NCBI GenBank assembly: GCA_021186555.1
Contig: JAJKFL010000005.1
Coordinates: 48,511,135 to 48,575,134, forward strand
Length of the DNA stretch: 64,000 bases
Source: Reticulitermes speratus
Lineage: Eukaryota > Arthropoda > Insecta > Blattodea > Rhinotermitidae
Direction: 5' to 3'
Shown here: positions 11,001-21,135 of the stretch, piece after piece
How positions within the stretch are numbered: position 1 is the first letter of the stretch
How the letters are laid out: each line of letters opens with the position of its first letter
Notes under the pieces: model-generated
The model's database searches: none
Told to the model about the DNA's origin: nothing
The model's input: the letters and a program-made list of their open reading frames with translations, nothing else
Position numbers and translations under genes: made by a program

Positions 11001-14000
11001 TGGAATTACATGCCCGGTGCAATATGCAGAAGGCCAGAATTCAAATGAGTCCTGCATGAGGAAGGCCATTAAATGCCATCACCGATACCTGGTGTTAGGC
11101 ATCAGAGGGTTAATGCATAGGTGGCCAGACTTTTGGACCCAATGATCTACTTTAAAGAATGAAAATGTTTCGCCATCTGCCAGAATACATAATGTAGTAA
11201 TATTAGGTCAACTGTGCAAAGAAATGTAAAACAGTGTAATAAGATCAAACATATAAAAGTACAGTTGTTTCATTTATTAAAAATTGCACTTTTCAAACTA
11301 AAAACATCATCATCATCATTATCATTGGTTCGACAGCTGTTTTCCAGCCTTGACCGCCTTAGTGATACTCTTCCATTGGACTCTGTCCAGTGCTCTTGTT
11401 TTCCATCTGCTTACTGCACACTCTCTTAAGATCTTCTTCCGCACAGTCGAGCCATCTTTTTGGTGGTTGTCCAATTTTTCGTGTACTGTACGGTCTAGTG
11501 AATGTAAGTTTTCTACATGGATATTGCTCTTCTATTCTAAATAGGTGCCCCAACCATCTTACTCTCCTTGATTTAACTTCTTTTACTATTTCTGGTTCAT
11601 TAAATGGCTGGTATAATTCATCATTGTATCTGATTCGCCATCTTCCTCCTTCATTTACTGGTCCATATATTTGTCTAAGGATTTTCCTTTCAAAAGTTAT
11701 GATTTTATTTTCATCACATTTTGTGGTTGCCCATGTTTCGGCTCCATACAGTAAGACAGGTCTTATCAATGTTTTATAGAGTCTGCATTTAGTTCTTATG
11801 TTAATATAATGTGATCTAAAATGTTTCCTTAATCCAAAGTAACACTTGTCTGCAGCTTTCAGTCTATGCTGGACCTCCAAACTCAAATCATTATTAGTGT
11901 TTACCATACTACCCAGATATTTGAATTCTGCTACTTTTTTTTATATTATATTCACCAATTTGTAAAGCTATGAAACTAAAAACAATGTACCATAATTACA
12001 AGGTGTTCTTCATTAACCTTCCTATTGCGAAGTTGATGCATGACACTACATATCTTGTGATAACTTACTGAAAGAGGGTTGATAATTACTTAGGCACAAG
12101 TGAAGGCAGTATTTTAAATGTTCGTCGGTCAGACGGCTTTGGTATCTTGATTTATTTGTCTTCGCCTAGGAGAAGGCTTCTTCACAGAGGTAGGTTGATC
12201 CACAAAATGCTGTCAAACGAAGAGCTATTGATCGTACTGAGGCGGCAAATAAATTTTGATAGAGACCAAAAAGTGGCCGCAGTGAAACAGACAACTAGCT
12301 GTAATCGACTGTTTGGCCACCTCTGAGTTAATGTGTGTTTGTAAGAATAACTGTTTATGAAACAAAAATTTTACTGCCCAGTTTTCTTTTTGTTTTGTTG
12401 TTTCCTACCAATAGAGTCTTGTCACTTGGGTGGCAGACTGCAGGAAAATTGTTAGAACATAAAACATTAACTCTATGGAATAGTGTTCTTGATAAAGCTG
12501 GTAGTTGCTCAGCGAGTTGTGAAATTCACCACCGGCTGTGAAACCTCAAGGTTCATTGCCATGTTCACAAGGCCCTGCCTATGGTCCCTGCCTTGAGCCA
12601 GATGAATTTATTCCACACTTTTTTACTTTAGTTTTTTAAGATCCATTTTAATATTATCCTCCCATTGATGCCTGTGGCGTCCCAGTGACCATTCTGACAT
12701 TACTGTGTTTCAATTCTGCAACTTTACCTTGACTTAAAATTTATGCTGCCTTATTTCTTACTTGAAAATAAATGGCTATGCGAAATAACAGACACTCATG
12801 AACATACATGGTTGTATGATTTGGATGTCTGTTCACGACTCCTTTGCAGATAGGCTAGAATGCAAGATATGTGGCCTGTTCCTTTTGGATTAATTGGTTT
12901 TCTGAAGTTGAGAATTTGAAACATATTGATAGTAAAGTGAAGGAAAAGTAATGTGAAACAATACATGGTTGTTGTTTACCTTGCATACATTTTATTGCGT
13001 GGAGAATGAGCTCGCATTTTTCCACAGAGTGGTGCATCACTTACCATTTCCGACATTCTGGTCAAATGCTAATATTACAATCAGCAGCATCTTTCGTACC
13101 ATATCCAAGGTCCACCGTGCATTACTGTGCAGATGTCTGTGACAGCGTTTGGAAATTTTTGGCATCATTACCATTATTGGCCTTGCATTGCTGATTTGAA
13201 TATTTTATGAATTCTGTGGATTTTAACATTTTGGCTTCCATGAAACAAATTTTTGTTTTATTCCTACCTTATAAATTAAAATTAAAACCAACTTGATGCT
13301 CATTCACTGTTAAAAAAACTTTAATAGTAGATTAATTAACCCGACATGTTTCGGTCAGGTACCTGACCATCTTCAGGGGTATACTACATTAAATTGCGTA
13401 GTCCATATGCTAAACATACATAAGATATGAGCCTATAAGTGAAGGTGCATCAAGTTGGTCTTAATTTTAATTTATACAAGATGCACGGTGAATACAATAT
13501 TAAATACATCGTACCTTATAAGTTTGAATGTTATGAGTGTGATTACAGGCTCTTATACAGTGTGTCATCTGTTGTCATATTTTGTACATTACTTTTTGTA
13601 CTTTTAAACAGCGTGGCTATAGTACCTTGCATTTTAGAATTTTGACATGTCTTCTACATGACTAGTATGAAGTAATGATGGACCCCCATATAACCTGTTA
13701 ATTTTGTCTCTCTTGATATATTACTTTGCATCGTTCAAAATAACGGGAGAATTGAATCTTCATTTTAGAATTTTAACATTGCTTTCTTTATTATAATCCT
13801 GCTGTTTGTAACCTCTTAATGATTTTTAGATCTCCTCGTACAGTCTTTGATGCCAGCATGCTCAGATGAGTATAATTTCGGGACTGAATGCTGTTGGTCC
13901 ACTCATATTATGACAAGGAGTGGATGTTGGACATTAAACATTGGAGTATTAAACACTGAGGGAGAAAGAAACTGAATGTTGTTTCCATAATTGAGTCTTC

Positions 14001-17000
14001 CACTATACTTTTGTGCTTTTATCAGTTCTAGAAAGATTGGGCATTGAACTGAGACCACCAGAGGCCCCACCAGCAGTGACACCACAGCAGTTGCTGCAGA
14101 AATCAATTGAACAGCAGGTACAACAAGTGAAGACCAGTACTGGTATTGAGCTTCCGAAGTATTACAATCCGGCAGCTATGAACCCTGCACGATATGCTGA
14201 GCAGATGCAGAAACGCAAGCTTCTGTGGGGAAATAAGGTGAGGACTTGGCTGTGTCTTGTGGTGAATGTACACACAAACACACACTAACTTTCTGATGTG
14301 CACTAGCTCCGACTTTGCTGTAACATAGTCACTGTGTCGGAACTTTAAATTAGAATATATTTTACTTTTCTTTAATTTTAAGTGCAGCAAAATTCCTTTA
14401 ATTCGACACCCAGTAATTAGGAAATCTTGATAATCCGGCACTTGGGGAGTGTATTTCCAAGACTGGAAGTTTTGCTTTTTACCAGAAAAAAGCATCATTG
14501 AAATGGGCAGATCTCATGGACATGTTCAAAAGGGCCTCCAAGAATGTCCTTACATCAACATTGTGGTATCTCCTCACTCCTTGTCCCCAACTCCATCACT
14601 TTCTTCAGCTATGAAGACTCCAGAAAGCATAGAAGAGGACCCTGATGACCATGAACCAGTAGATGAAGGAGATATCAAAATGGGATACTGCTCTTATTAC
14701 TTTTACAGCCCAAGTATAGGAGCAGTAACAAAAAATTGTAAGATCTGAGGTCAGTATAGGTACCATCTGATAATTCAGAATATGTGATACTTAACACGTT
14801 CACTGCCGGGCATTTAAATCCCCGATGGTGTTAAATTGCCAGCGATTTTTTGAATGTTAAACAACTAGTGTGTCGTCTTATAAATTATAAATAAAATTAT
14901 ATATAAAATGCATATATTTTTTCTAGTTGTCAGCTAGGTTTTAATAAAGATGTAAAATATGTTTCCTGAAAGAACTTATTGTGTGCGTGGCCTATTTTAG
15001 GCAAAAGAGCAGAGTAAACTTTAGATCGACTAAAGTCGACTCTGGCAAATTAAAACGTAAATACTTAAATCGACCATGGTCGACTTTGGCAGTGAATGTG
15101 TTAAGCACCTGTCCGGTCTTGTGCAAGTTAGATTAATGGGATTTTGCTATATAAGAAAGCTATTGGTACATGTCTCTTAGTTACAGTACGTTTTGTGAGC
15201 AGAAACTCTGTAGCTGCAGTACACTATCATTATTCCTTGAAGGAGCTACTGAGTGAACGTAGGTCATGTGAGGGTTGTGTTATGAGTTGAAAATAAAATT
15301 CCACGTGGTTTTGAGTTTAGAATAAAATTCTTTATGCTTTGACTTGAAAAGATCAGTGTATCACTGTTTGAACTGCGCCATTATAGCCTGAGAGTTTGAT
15401 TAGAAATTAAGAGCTAAATGTGCAGATAGTGTGACAGCTGATAGTGTGACAGCTGATAGTTTTAGTAAGATCTTGGAACTTTTGACCAGGTTTCAAGTCT
15501 TTCATGTATTCTGGCCAGTCAGGTCATATAAATTATACTTTCATTTTCAGTATGCACAATCGCTCAGGCAGTTGTTGCTGTCTCATTGGCAGTCCATGTG
15601 GGATTTGTGATGGACAAGAGGGTACCAGAACACATTTTGACCAAGTATTTTGGTTTTCCATGGTGATCATTATCCACCAATTCTCTATACTTGTTTTGTC
15701 CTCACCAGTGCTATATTATCTTAGCATATGCCAGTGTCATTAATGAAACTAAAAACGTAACAGAAATAATTTAATTTTGTCTAAATTAATTTCAGGCCTT
15801 TTAGAATAATTTTCCTAAACACCGTTTGACACAAATGACTGCAGTTTATGAATAATCCAGTCCTGGTTTGTGTGGTGGTCATCGCTGAAGGGGACTGGAA
15901 AAGCACCCCAGGCATCAAGCATGATTACCCAATTTAGCAGATAGGGGTGTATTCTGGATTTTATAACATAGTTGCTTGTGTCTGACAGGCACAGACCCAG
16001 GAAGGGAAGCCTGAGGAAGCAAAGGCTCCTGCAGTCTCAAATAACAAGTGGGAAGGAACAACATTTGCCCAGGACCAGGATGGCAAAATGACTGCCAAGT
16101 TTAAACGGCTGATGGGCATAAAGGAAGCTGGAGGTACGTCGTCATCACTTTCTGATTCTTTACTGAGCATAAGAGTTATTGTTCTCTGCAGTAATACTGA
16201 GTCTGGCTGTTGCAAATGGCAAATACAGTGGAACCTCGAACTTCGAACACAATCCGTTCCAGGAGACGCTTCGGCTTTCAAGTTGTTCGACGTTCGAGTT
16301 AAATTTCCCCATAAGAAATAATGTAAATTGAATTAATCCGTTCCAGACCCCCAAAATGTACCCAATATAAAACATTTTAAGTGCCTATTTCAAAAGATCA
16401 TAATGATAAAACAAGTATATTTAATTTCAATAATTGAAAATTTTTATTTATAATAGTACATACATAAAAAATATTGTATAATAATCAATAATAATAGTAG
16501 GAGGGATATTACTGTTCACTGGAAGGTGAATTACCCTTCTTTCATCTGGACCAAGCAGAGAGAGAAGGCGACCACGTGATTCTTTGTTCGGCTTTCAAGT
16601 TATTCGAACATCAAACCGTTCGAAGTTCGAGGGTCCACTGTATTTACTTACTACTTTTATGTTACTAATATTCCATGCTGTTGCCTTACACATACAAGTT
16701 TTACTTCAAGTACTGCACCAAGCAATATTTACGCTTCTGCATGTTTCGGCTATGTATTGCAGCCATCATCAGGGAGACACAATATTACGAAGACATAAGC
16801 AGCGTATTGTATGTCGGCAAGTGGTCAATATACATAGCTTTTTACAACAGTTAATCTATGTACAGTATCATTAAAATTATTCAGATTAAAATGCACGTAA
16901 AGTATTAAAACATTAAATGTTAAAATATAAAGGCTGTCTCTAAACATCTTGCAGTATTAAATATCTCTTGTTTTGATGGAGTGAAGACCTGTAAATATTG

Positions 17001-17790
17001 TGCATGTTTGAGTAAGTTATTAAAGTTAAAATTGTTTTAAGATTCACAATTTTCAAGAACCAACAAATGCACGGGGGATATAATGTGAAAATCGTTTTAA
17101 GAATTTTGAAAACAATGTTTGGTATGTGACCAGACCAAGGTACATTATACATTTGTGCCCGAGTTTTTGATACCCGATGTTTATTCCACGAATGATCGTC
17201 TTTCACTACATAGAATGTAAACGGGTATCTATGGATCAATATAGAATTTGTTTTAATACTTTACATATATTTTAATCTGAATAATTTTGATGATACTGTA
17301 CATAGATTAACTGCTGTAAAAAGCTAATGTATATTTACCATTTGCCAACATACAATACGCTGCTTATGTCTCTGTAATATTCTGTCTCCCTGACGATGGC
17401 TGCAATACAAAGCCGAAACATGCAATAGCGTAAAAATTGTTTGGTGCAGTAGTTGAAGTAAAACTTGTGTTACTACTTTATAATTGTGGCAGGTTTTCAG
17501 TTGTGATTTTGGCATGATTAAATACGCAAATGAAGCACTAAACTGCAATGTGTCATATGCCTGCTTATAATTGATTTAGCAAAATTTAAAATTTATATGT
17601 TTATTTCCTTACAGGGTCAAGTGGTGCCACATCAGGTGGCCCAGTCTCAAATCCTGAGGGCAGTGACATTCTGAAGAAACAAGAGGAGCTGTTCAACTCC
17701 ATGGAGATGCAGTACGAAGTTGCCCGCGTTGCCACCCACACACATCGGGGTGTGGGACTGGGTTTCGGGACTTTCCAGTATCCTCGATAG
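5032..17790 (+). CDS. RSRC2: RSRC2, arginine/serine-rich coiled-coil protein 2 (complete gene, nine exons)
   Basis: Nine exons join in frame to about 446 codons (1341 nt with stop), close to the vertebrate protein of roughly 430 residues. Residues 1-49 are acidic (start SLVGYGSDDES). Residues 50-160 are Ser/Glu-rich, turning basic. Residues 161-260 are an RS/RE/RD-rich domain. Residues about 270-340 hold ELPKYYNPAAMNPARYAEQ and KRKLLWGNK, the block diagnostic of RSRC2. Residues about 350-446 form a SMAP-like domain with FKRLMGIK and the near-terminal THTHRGVGLGF. RS-domain proteins of this kind are nuclear and linked to pre-mRNA splicing; the exact role of RSRC2 is not well known. All introns are GT-AG. 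The start was chosen because it opens the first exon with a donor at 5095 and leads in phase to exon 2. Introns are large and transposon-filled, but no coding exon is disrupted. Confidence 0.92.
5358..5441 (+). CDS. RSRC2: RSRC2 exon 2
   Basis: 28 codons between a CCTCAG acceptor and donor GTAGGA, phase 0 on both sides. It reads DYSERGVDRIRQVEDDV and ends NVQMDMSE. Continuous in frame with exons 1 and 3. Confidence 0.85.
6796..7130 (+). CDS. RSRC2: RSRC2 exon 3
   Basis: Begins after a T-rich tract and ATCAG. The 335 nt encode a Ser-rich run (KSSSSSSRSSRCSENS), then a Glu/Arg-rich part (KKDPHERRNSRERGQRD). The donor is GCAG|GTCAGT, leaving phase 2. An alternative donor four bases on (GTAAGC at 7135) would end in phase 0 and not match exon 4. 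Confidence 0.85.
8010..8275 (+). repeat. Inverted repeat pair with degenerate hammerhead-like motif (intron 3)
   Basis: An arm at about 8019-8072 is mirrored by one at about 8182-8240 on the opposite strand. In the + arm the order is TGAGGAT, helix GGGAC/GTCCC (8168-8172 with 8182-8186), AAAAC and GTTGG. In the - arm the same 3' half is intact: GTCCC-GAAACGTC-GG (8053-8072, minus). This matches the layout of hammerhead ribozymes in Penelope-like elements, though the + copy has lost core bases. The translated flank (IPEDRRFHQHRGRSLK) is a peptide pattern I recall from repeats in Blattodea. Confidence 0.45.
9307..9402 (+). CDS. RSRC2: RSRC2 exon 4
   Basis: A 96-nt exon after ATACAG, ending GAGAG|GTAAGA. 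It encodes the first RS-type block (SKSRDRVRRED, SKSRSRERERE). It enters and leaves in phase 2, so skipping it would keep the frame. Confidence 0.85.
9959..10066 (+). CDS. RSRC2: RSRC2 exon 5
   Basis: A 108-nt exon after TTTGCAG, ending GACAG|GTACAT. It encodes RRSRSRDRGNRKRSHSP and YKRSHSRERD. Like exon 4 it is phase 2 on both sides and a multiple of three. Confidence 0.85.
10489..10610 (+). CDS. RSRC2: RSRC2 exon 6 (shortest acceptor choice)
   Basis: It encodes RRFSPSSHRQRSRSRDRGKS, a Ser run and RRGSYEKKPNKL, then donor GTGAGT. Three in-frame acceptors are possible: exon start at 10489, 10483 or 10459. The last has the best pyrimidine tract and adds ten residues. The true start needs transcripts. 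Confidence 0.75.
11116..12325. mobile_element. Non-autonomous hAT-like DNA transposon (intron 6)
   Basis: Ends are inverted: CATAGGTGGCCAGAC at the left, and CAGAGGTGGCCAAAC read inward from the right. They are flanked by 8-bp duplications GGTTAATG (11108-11115) and AGTTAATG (12326-12333), seven of eight identical. An 8-bp duplication and a CAG-GGTGGCC-type terminus are characteristic of hAT elements. No transposase is left. A LINE inserted later fills the middle, so the original element was about 0.5 kb. Confidence 0.7.
11306..11972 (-). mobile_element. 5'-truncated LINE-B nested in the hAT element
   Basis: The minus strand has an open frame (11359-11907) encoding the end of a LINE reverse transcriptase: RTKCRLYKTLIRPVLLYGAE, ERKILRQIYGPVNEGG, and RWLGHLFRIEEQYPCR. 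The insertion is bounded by an exact 11-bp duplication, AAACTAAAAAC, at 11295-11305 and 11973-11983. Its 3' end is a short (ATG)n-type run, as in RTE-like LINEs that end in short simple repeats. The frame is open for 182 codons, so this copy is younger than the other LINE debris in the gene. The palm with YADD is absent because of 5' truncation. Confidence 0.8.
12636..12683 (-). pseudogene. LINE-A tail fragment
   Basis: The minus strand matches about 3995-4040 of the first LINE-A remnant (peptide [10 protein letters not shown]) nearly base for base. It is a short orphan piece in intron 6. Confidence 0.6.
13338..13380 (-). ncRNA. Hammerhead-ribozyme-like motif (intron 6)
   Basis: On the minus strand the order is CCC, CUGAAGA, one U, helix II GGUCAG-GUAC-CUGACC, GAAA, CAUGUC, GGG. 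This has the CUGANGA and GAAA strands of the hammerhead core, a GUC cleavage triplet (cut predicted between 13343 and 13342), and CCC/GGG as helix I. Helix III would be the self-complementary ACAUGU, too short to close within one molecule. That fits the dimeric action I recall for Penelope-like element hammerheads. Activity is untested. Confidence 0.6.
14026..14237 (+). CDS. RSRC2: RSRC2 exon 7
   Basis: 212 nt after TTTTATCAG, ending AATAAG|GTGAGG in phase 0. It encodes ERLGIELRPPEAPPAV, a Gln-rich coiled segment, and the diagnostic block ELPKYYNPAAMNPARYAEQ with RKLLWGNK. Confidence 0.92.
14791..15104. mobile_element. piggyBac-like MITE (intron 7)
   Basis: TTAA at both ends with inverted termini: TTAACACGTTCACTGCC at the left, and TTAACACATTCACTGCC read inward from the right (one mismatch). 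TTAA duplications and a CACTGCC-type terminus suit the piggyBac superfamily. No coding capacity. Inner palindromes such as TCGACCATGGTCGA add hairpins near the right end. Confidence 0.65.
15989..16133 (+). CDS. RSRC2: RSRC2 exon 8
   Basis: 145 nt after TCTGACAG, ending GGAG|GTACGT in phase 1. It encodes the start of the SMAP-like domain, with WEGTTFAQDQDGKM and KFKRLMGIKEAG. Confidence 0.92.
16226..16640. mobile_element. pogo/Tc1-mariner-like MITE (intron 8)
   Basis: The termini are inverted repeats, CAGTGGAACCTCGAACTTCG at the left and CAGTGGACCCTCGAACTTCG from the right (one mismatch over 20), with TA on both sides (16224-16225 and 16641-16642). The 415-bp element has no transposase. The CAGTG start and TA duplication point to the pogo/Tigger side of Tc1-mariner. 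Confidence 0.7.
16685..17474. mobile_element. Inverted pair of hammerhead-bearing repeats, Penelope-like remnant (intron 8)
   Basis: Two arms of about 230 bp (about 16685-16916 and 17247-17474) are inverted copies around a roughly 330-bp spacer. Each holds a hammerhead-like core. At 17390-17423 on the plus strand: CUGACGA, U, GGCU/AGCC helix, GAAA, CAUGC. At 16739-16772 on the minus strand: the same with the canonical CUGAUGA. The GUC cleavage triplet is not preserved in either (ATGC instead of ATGTC). No reverse transcriptase of Penelope type is visible between them. Confidence 0.55.
17615..17790 (+). CDS. RSRC2: RSRC2 exon 9 (last coding exon)
   Basis: Follows TTCCTTACAG. It encodes a short Gly/Ser linker, then LKKQEELFNSMEMQYEVAR and THTHRGVGLGF, the conserved terminus. 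The stop is TAG 17788-17790. Confidence 0.92.
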
Positions 17791-18384
17791 CAACGTTGCT
17801 GTCCATCATATGACTTTCAGAGGTTGGGGTACCTCACATTGCAGGGAACTGTTTGAAGAATAATTATTTCTTGTTTGCTGAAGTAACAGGCTACTAGAGA
17901 TCTGTATATATAAACATAGATGGCGGAAGCTGCAAAAGATGTGAAACATTCTACTTACCAGTGTTCAGTGCAAATGTGATAACGTGCTTGGCTCAGTGTT
18001 GAGGAACAGCGCATCAAGGATATGTTTTGCTTTACTTGTGTTACATGTCTGATCTGTACCTGTGCACTAAGTGTGAGTTCATGAACAGTGGCTGGAAATG
18101 TCTGGCTGGTGTGCACCTTTACTCTGGCTTCGTTGTATTTCTGTGTTGAAAGGGGTTTCTGTAATGTACTTGTATTTAATGAACATTCTGTACTATTAGA
18201 AACTGTAAAAATGTCATGGCTATGATCATTGCTTTTGAATATGAGTGTCCACATATTTTACAGAGAGAAAGTCTGAAAGATGATTATATTGATAACACAT
18301 GCTGTATGTGTAAATGTAATGTATAAAATAGTGTAGTAATTTCCCTGTTTTCATTGAGATCAAAATTGTTGCCAGAATTTATGT

Positions 18385-18654
18385 TCCTGTATGGACTTGC
18401 TACGGGCTGGACGGTCCAGGGATCGAATCCCGGTGGGGGGCGTGATTTTCAGCACCCGTCCAGACCGGCCCTGGGGCCCACCCAGCCTCCTGTACAATGG
18501 GTACCGGGTCTCTTTCCCGGGGGTAAAGCGGCCAGGGCGTGGAGTTGACCACCCACCCTCATCTAGTGCCGAGGTTGAAAGAAAGAAAGTACAGCTATAC
18601 CTCTACTCCCCCACTGGGCCTTCATGGGCTGTTCTAGGGTGAACTTTACCTTTA
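18385..18654 (+). mobile_element. tRNA-derived SINE in the RSRC2 3' UTR
   Basis: A B-box-like GGGATCGAATCCC sits near the start, followed by a GC-rich body unlike the AT-rich surroundings. It ends in TTTACCTTTA (18645-18654). The A box is degenerate or truncated. The same TTTACCTTT end is found in the SINE at 60578-60896. Insertion into the 3' UTR would lengthen the RSRC2 transcript. Confidence 0.6.
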
Positions 18655-18685
18655 CTAGGGAGCTGGGATCAGAACCAAACCATAA

Positions 18686-18691
18686 AATAAA
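18686..18691 (+). promoter_or_regulatory. Candidate RSRC2 polyadenylation signal
   Basis: AATAAA in AT-rich sequence about 0.9 kb after the stop codon, beyond the SINE. I saw no clear canonical hexamer between 17791 and the SINE, so this is the best candidate, but variant signals upstream cannot be excluded. Confidence 0.35.
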
Positions 18692-18926
18692 TATGGACAT
18701 TAGTAATTAAAGAGAGAGTTAAATGCGGTTCTGCTGCATTTAATTTGAATACACTGTCTGAAAAGAGTTCCTGGAATCAGAAGGCTGTAATGTTCTGGAC
18801 TTGCAAAGTTTATGTTCCTTTGAATTAATCTATCATGTAGTGATGTTTGCAGCAGGCTGGGTCAGTTTATGGCAAAGCCTGTTCAGGCCTTAAGTGTTGT
18901 GCTAGAAGCACTCTTTTGTGTCTGTG

Positions 18927-18954
18927 CCCCCCCCCCCCCTCCTCCTCCTCCTCC
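18927..18954 (+). repeat. (C)n(CCT)n low-complexity run
   Basis: A C homopolymer followed by repeated CCT lies exactly where the minus-strand LINE-C reading frame breaks off after GAFL. Confidence 0.8.
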
Positions 18955-20139
18955 AAGAAGGCTCCAAGTGTGAACTCTCTGTTTTCCACTGCTTCTTAAA
19001 TGCATGTGATTACATGGTGCAGTGCAGTTTCAGTGGACTTCCCTGGTAGGTAGGCAAATTGGTATCGATGCAGCCTCAAAATCTCGTCCCTAATATGCCT
19101 GTCCACTAATTTTTCAGTCGTTTTCAGCATGAAAGATGATAGACTAATAGGACGATATGCCTTAGCCTCCGTAAAGTTAGCCTTCCCAGGCTTAGGTATA
19201 AACGTCACTTTAACTTGCCTCCAGGCTATGGGTATGTAGCCCCCTTGCCAGGCATGCTATATAAAGATTCGGCATAGGTGAGTCGTTAGGTAATTGACCC
19301 CCCTGTTGCAATAATGCAGGTACAATTTGATCTGTTCCTGCCGATTTGTGAATGGTTTGAATGTGTTTATCGTCCATTTAATTTTGGATTGGTCAATAAT
19401 CCTTTTAGACAGTTCCCAGTCCTCCCTGTGGGCAATGAATGTCCCCAGGTTTGGCTGTCCCTGTCTTAGCTCTGATGTTTCTCCTGCAGTAGCTCCTGGG
19501 AAGTGCTCTATACAGTTCCCTCAGGGTCTCTATTCCTGCTTGTGTATGACATCCATTAGGTAGTTTGATGGAACCCACCTTATTGGCTGACTGATTGGCC
19601 ATGATCCTCATTAGGCAGGCTCTTGTCACGTACATTCTCAATCCGCCGACAGTATTCCCTCCACGAGGATCGTTTGGCTTTTCATATTGCTTTATGATCA
19701 ATTGGTGAGGGCCATTTTACAAGGTTTCCAGTCACCAGTCTTCTTAGCTTTATTAAAAAGCCATCTTGTAGACGCTTTGAGGCTGCTCAACTCTTTAGTC
19801 CACCAAGGAACCCTCCTTGGTGAGACAGCCATCCTAGTTGAACAATTTTTGTGATACGAGGAGAGAATGACATGTTGCACCAGGTCAACAGCCAACTTCA
19901 CGTCCCTCACCGAGTGCACAACTCTTGGTACAGCCCCTAGATTTACCTTAAAGTCTTCCCGATAGGATTCCAATTGGTTCTCTTAGGATTGCGATATGTG
20001 ATCTTAGAAATTCCTATGTCACACCTGAAACAGTATGTACCTATGATCCGACAAAGAGGTCTCATCAGATACATGCCAATCGGACACTAGGTCTATTACC
20101 TTATCAGTCCCTAATGTCAAATCAATAACCTTGTGGGAA
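18955..20139 (-). pseudogene. R1/LOA-like LINE fragment (LINE-C): endonuclease end to start of reverse transcriptase
   Basis: Read on the minus strand from 20139 down, it shows the end of an AP-type endonuclease (VIDLTLGTDKVIDLVSDWHV, then SLSDHRYILFQV). A linker follows (RVPWWTKELSSLKASTRWLF at 19698-19973), and then the start of the reverse transcriptase (TFIPKPGKANFTEAKAYRPI, DRHIRDEILRLHRYQFAYLP, GKSTETALHHVITC at 18996-19208). It stops just before the catalytic A-box, at the simple-sequence run. Several frameshifts separate the pieces, so it is dead. The clade is judged from these motifs only. The piece at 63606-63778 is from the same kind of element. Confidence 0.75.
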
Positions 20140-21135
20140 CCCAAACATAGTACCTCTCTCCAGCTAGCCCGCCTTGTCGAAAGGGTGACCAGAAACTTTG
20201 GCGAGAAGCGGCTAACAGGTGCAGTCTTTCTCGACGTGGCTAAGGCCTTCGACACCGTTTGGGTCGACGGTCTCCTCTTCAAGCTAACGGCCCTTAACCT
20301 CCCCTCCTATCTGGTCAAAACCATATCCTCCTACCTTCACAACAGGACGTTCGAAGCGTCCTTCCAAACGGCCATATCCACCCGTCGTGGCATGCGGGCT
20401 GGCGTAGCACAGGGGGGACTAATCTCTCCTGTCTTGTTCAGTTTGTATGTCAATGACATGCCGGTCCCCTCCCGCCACGTCGAGCTGGCATTGTACGCGG
20501 ATGACACGGCAATCATTGCCACGTCCCGCAGCCCGGCGCTGCTTGTTAGCTACCTAGAAGCATACCTCAGTGATCTAGAGAGGTGGTTGAGAGCGTGGAG
20601 GATCGCCATCAATGTCTCCAAGAGCAATGCTATGCTCTTTGCGAAGGCAGGGTGGAGGTCCTCCAAGCCTCGACTGGTGCAGTTCCTAGGGGAGCCAATC
20701 CAATGGGTAGACACAGCCCGTTGTCTGGGAGTGATCCTTGATACACGGATGACCTGGTCGCCTCACATCGTCCAGGTCAAGAAGAAAGCTGCCCAACGAC
20801 TGGGTCTGCTTAGCTCTCTCCTTCACAGGAGAAGCGGTCTGTCCATCAGGAACGGAGTTCAGCTGTATAAGCAGCTCATACGGCCCTGATGGACTATCGT
20901 GCCCATGTGGAGGTCCACTGCTTGCAGCCACATCAGAAAGCTGCAGGTTATTCAATCCAAGTGTCTTCGCATTGCTACTGGTGCACCTTTGTACATGAGT
21001 AACGTGCAAATTCACGAGGATTTGGGAGTTCGTTTCTTTGCTGAACACATCAGAGTTCTAATCGAGAGCTTCGACTCAAAGTTAGCTGGTGTGGGTAACC
21101 CCTTAGTTCAGCAACTCGGCAGATATTTACGCTGA
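20140..21135 (+). pseudogene. Jockey-clade LINE, 5'-truncated ORF2 (reverse transcriptase to C-terminus)
   Basis: Starts abruptly inside the reverse transcriptase at a junction with LINE-C that shares the octamer ACCCAAAC. The frame 20131-20889 carries FLDVAKAFDTVW (A-box), QGGLISPVLFSLYVND (B-box) and LALYADDTAIIA (C-box with catalytic YADD). The frame breaks near 20889 and resumes at 20899 to the ORF2 end (QQLGRYLR, stop about 21133-21135). Compared with the minus-strand copy at 54569-56290, the match is close to residue-for-residue. It lacks the endonuclease and ORF1, so it cannot move on its own. Confidence 0.9.

Noticed and set aside
10798-11145. 115-codon ORF in RSRC2 intron 6
   Set aside because: No recognisable domain, no splice context, and its end overlaps the hAT terminus. 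Likely chance or decayed repeat.
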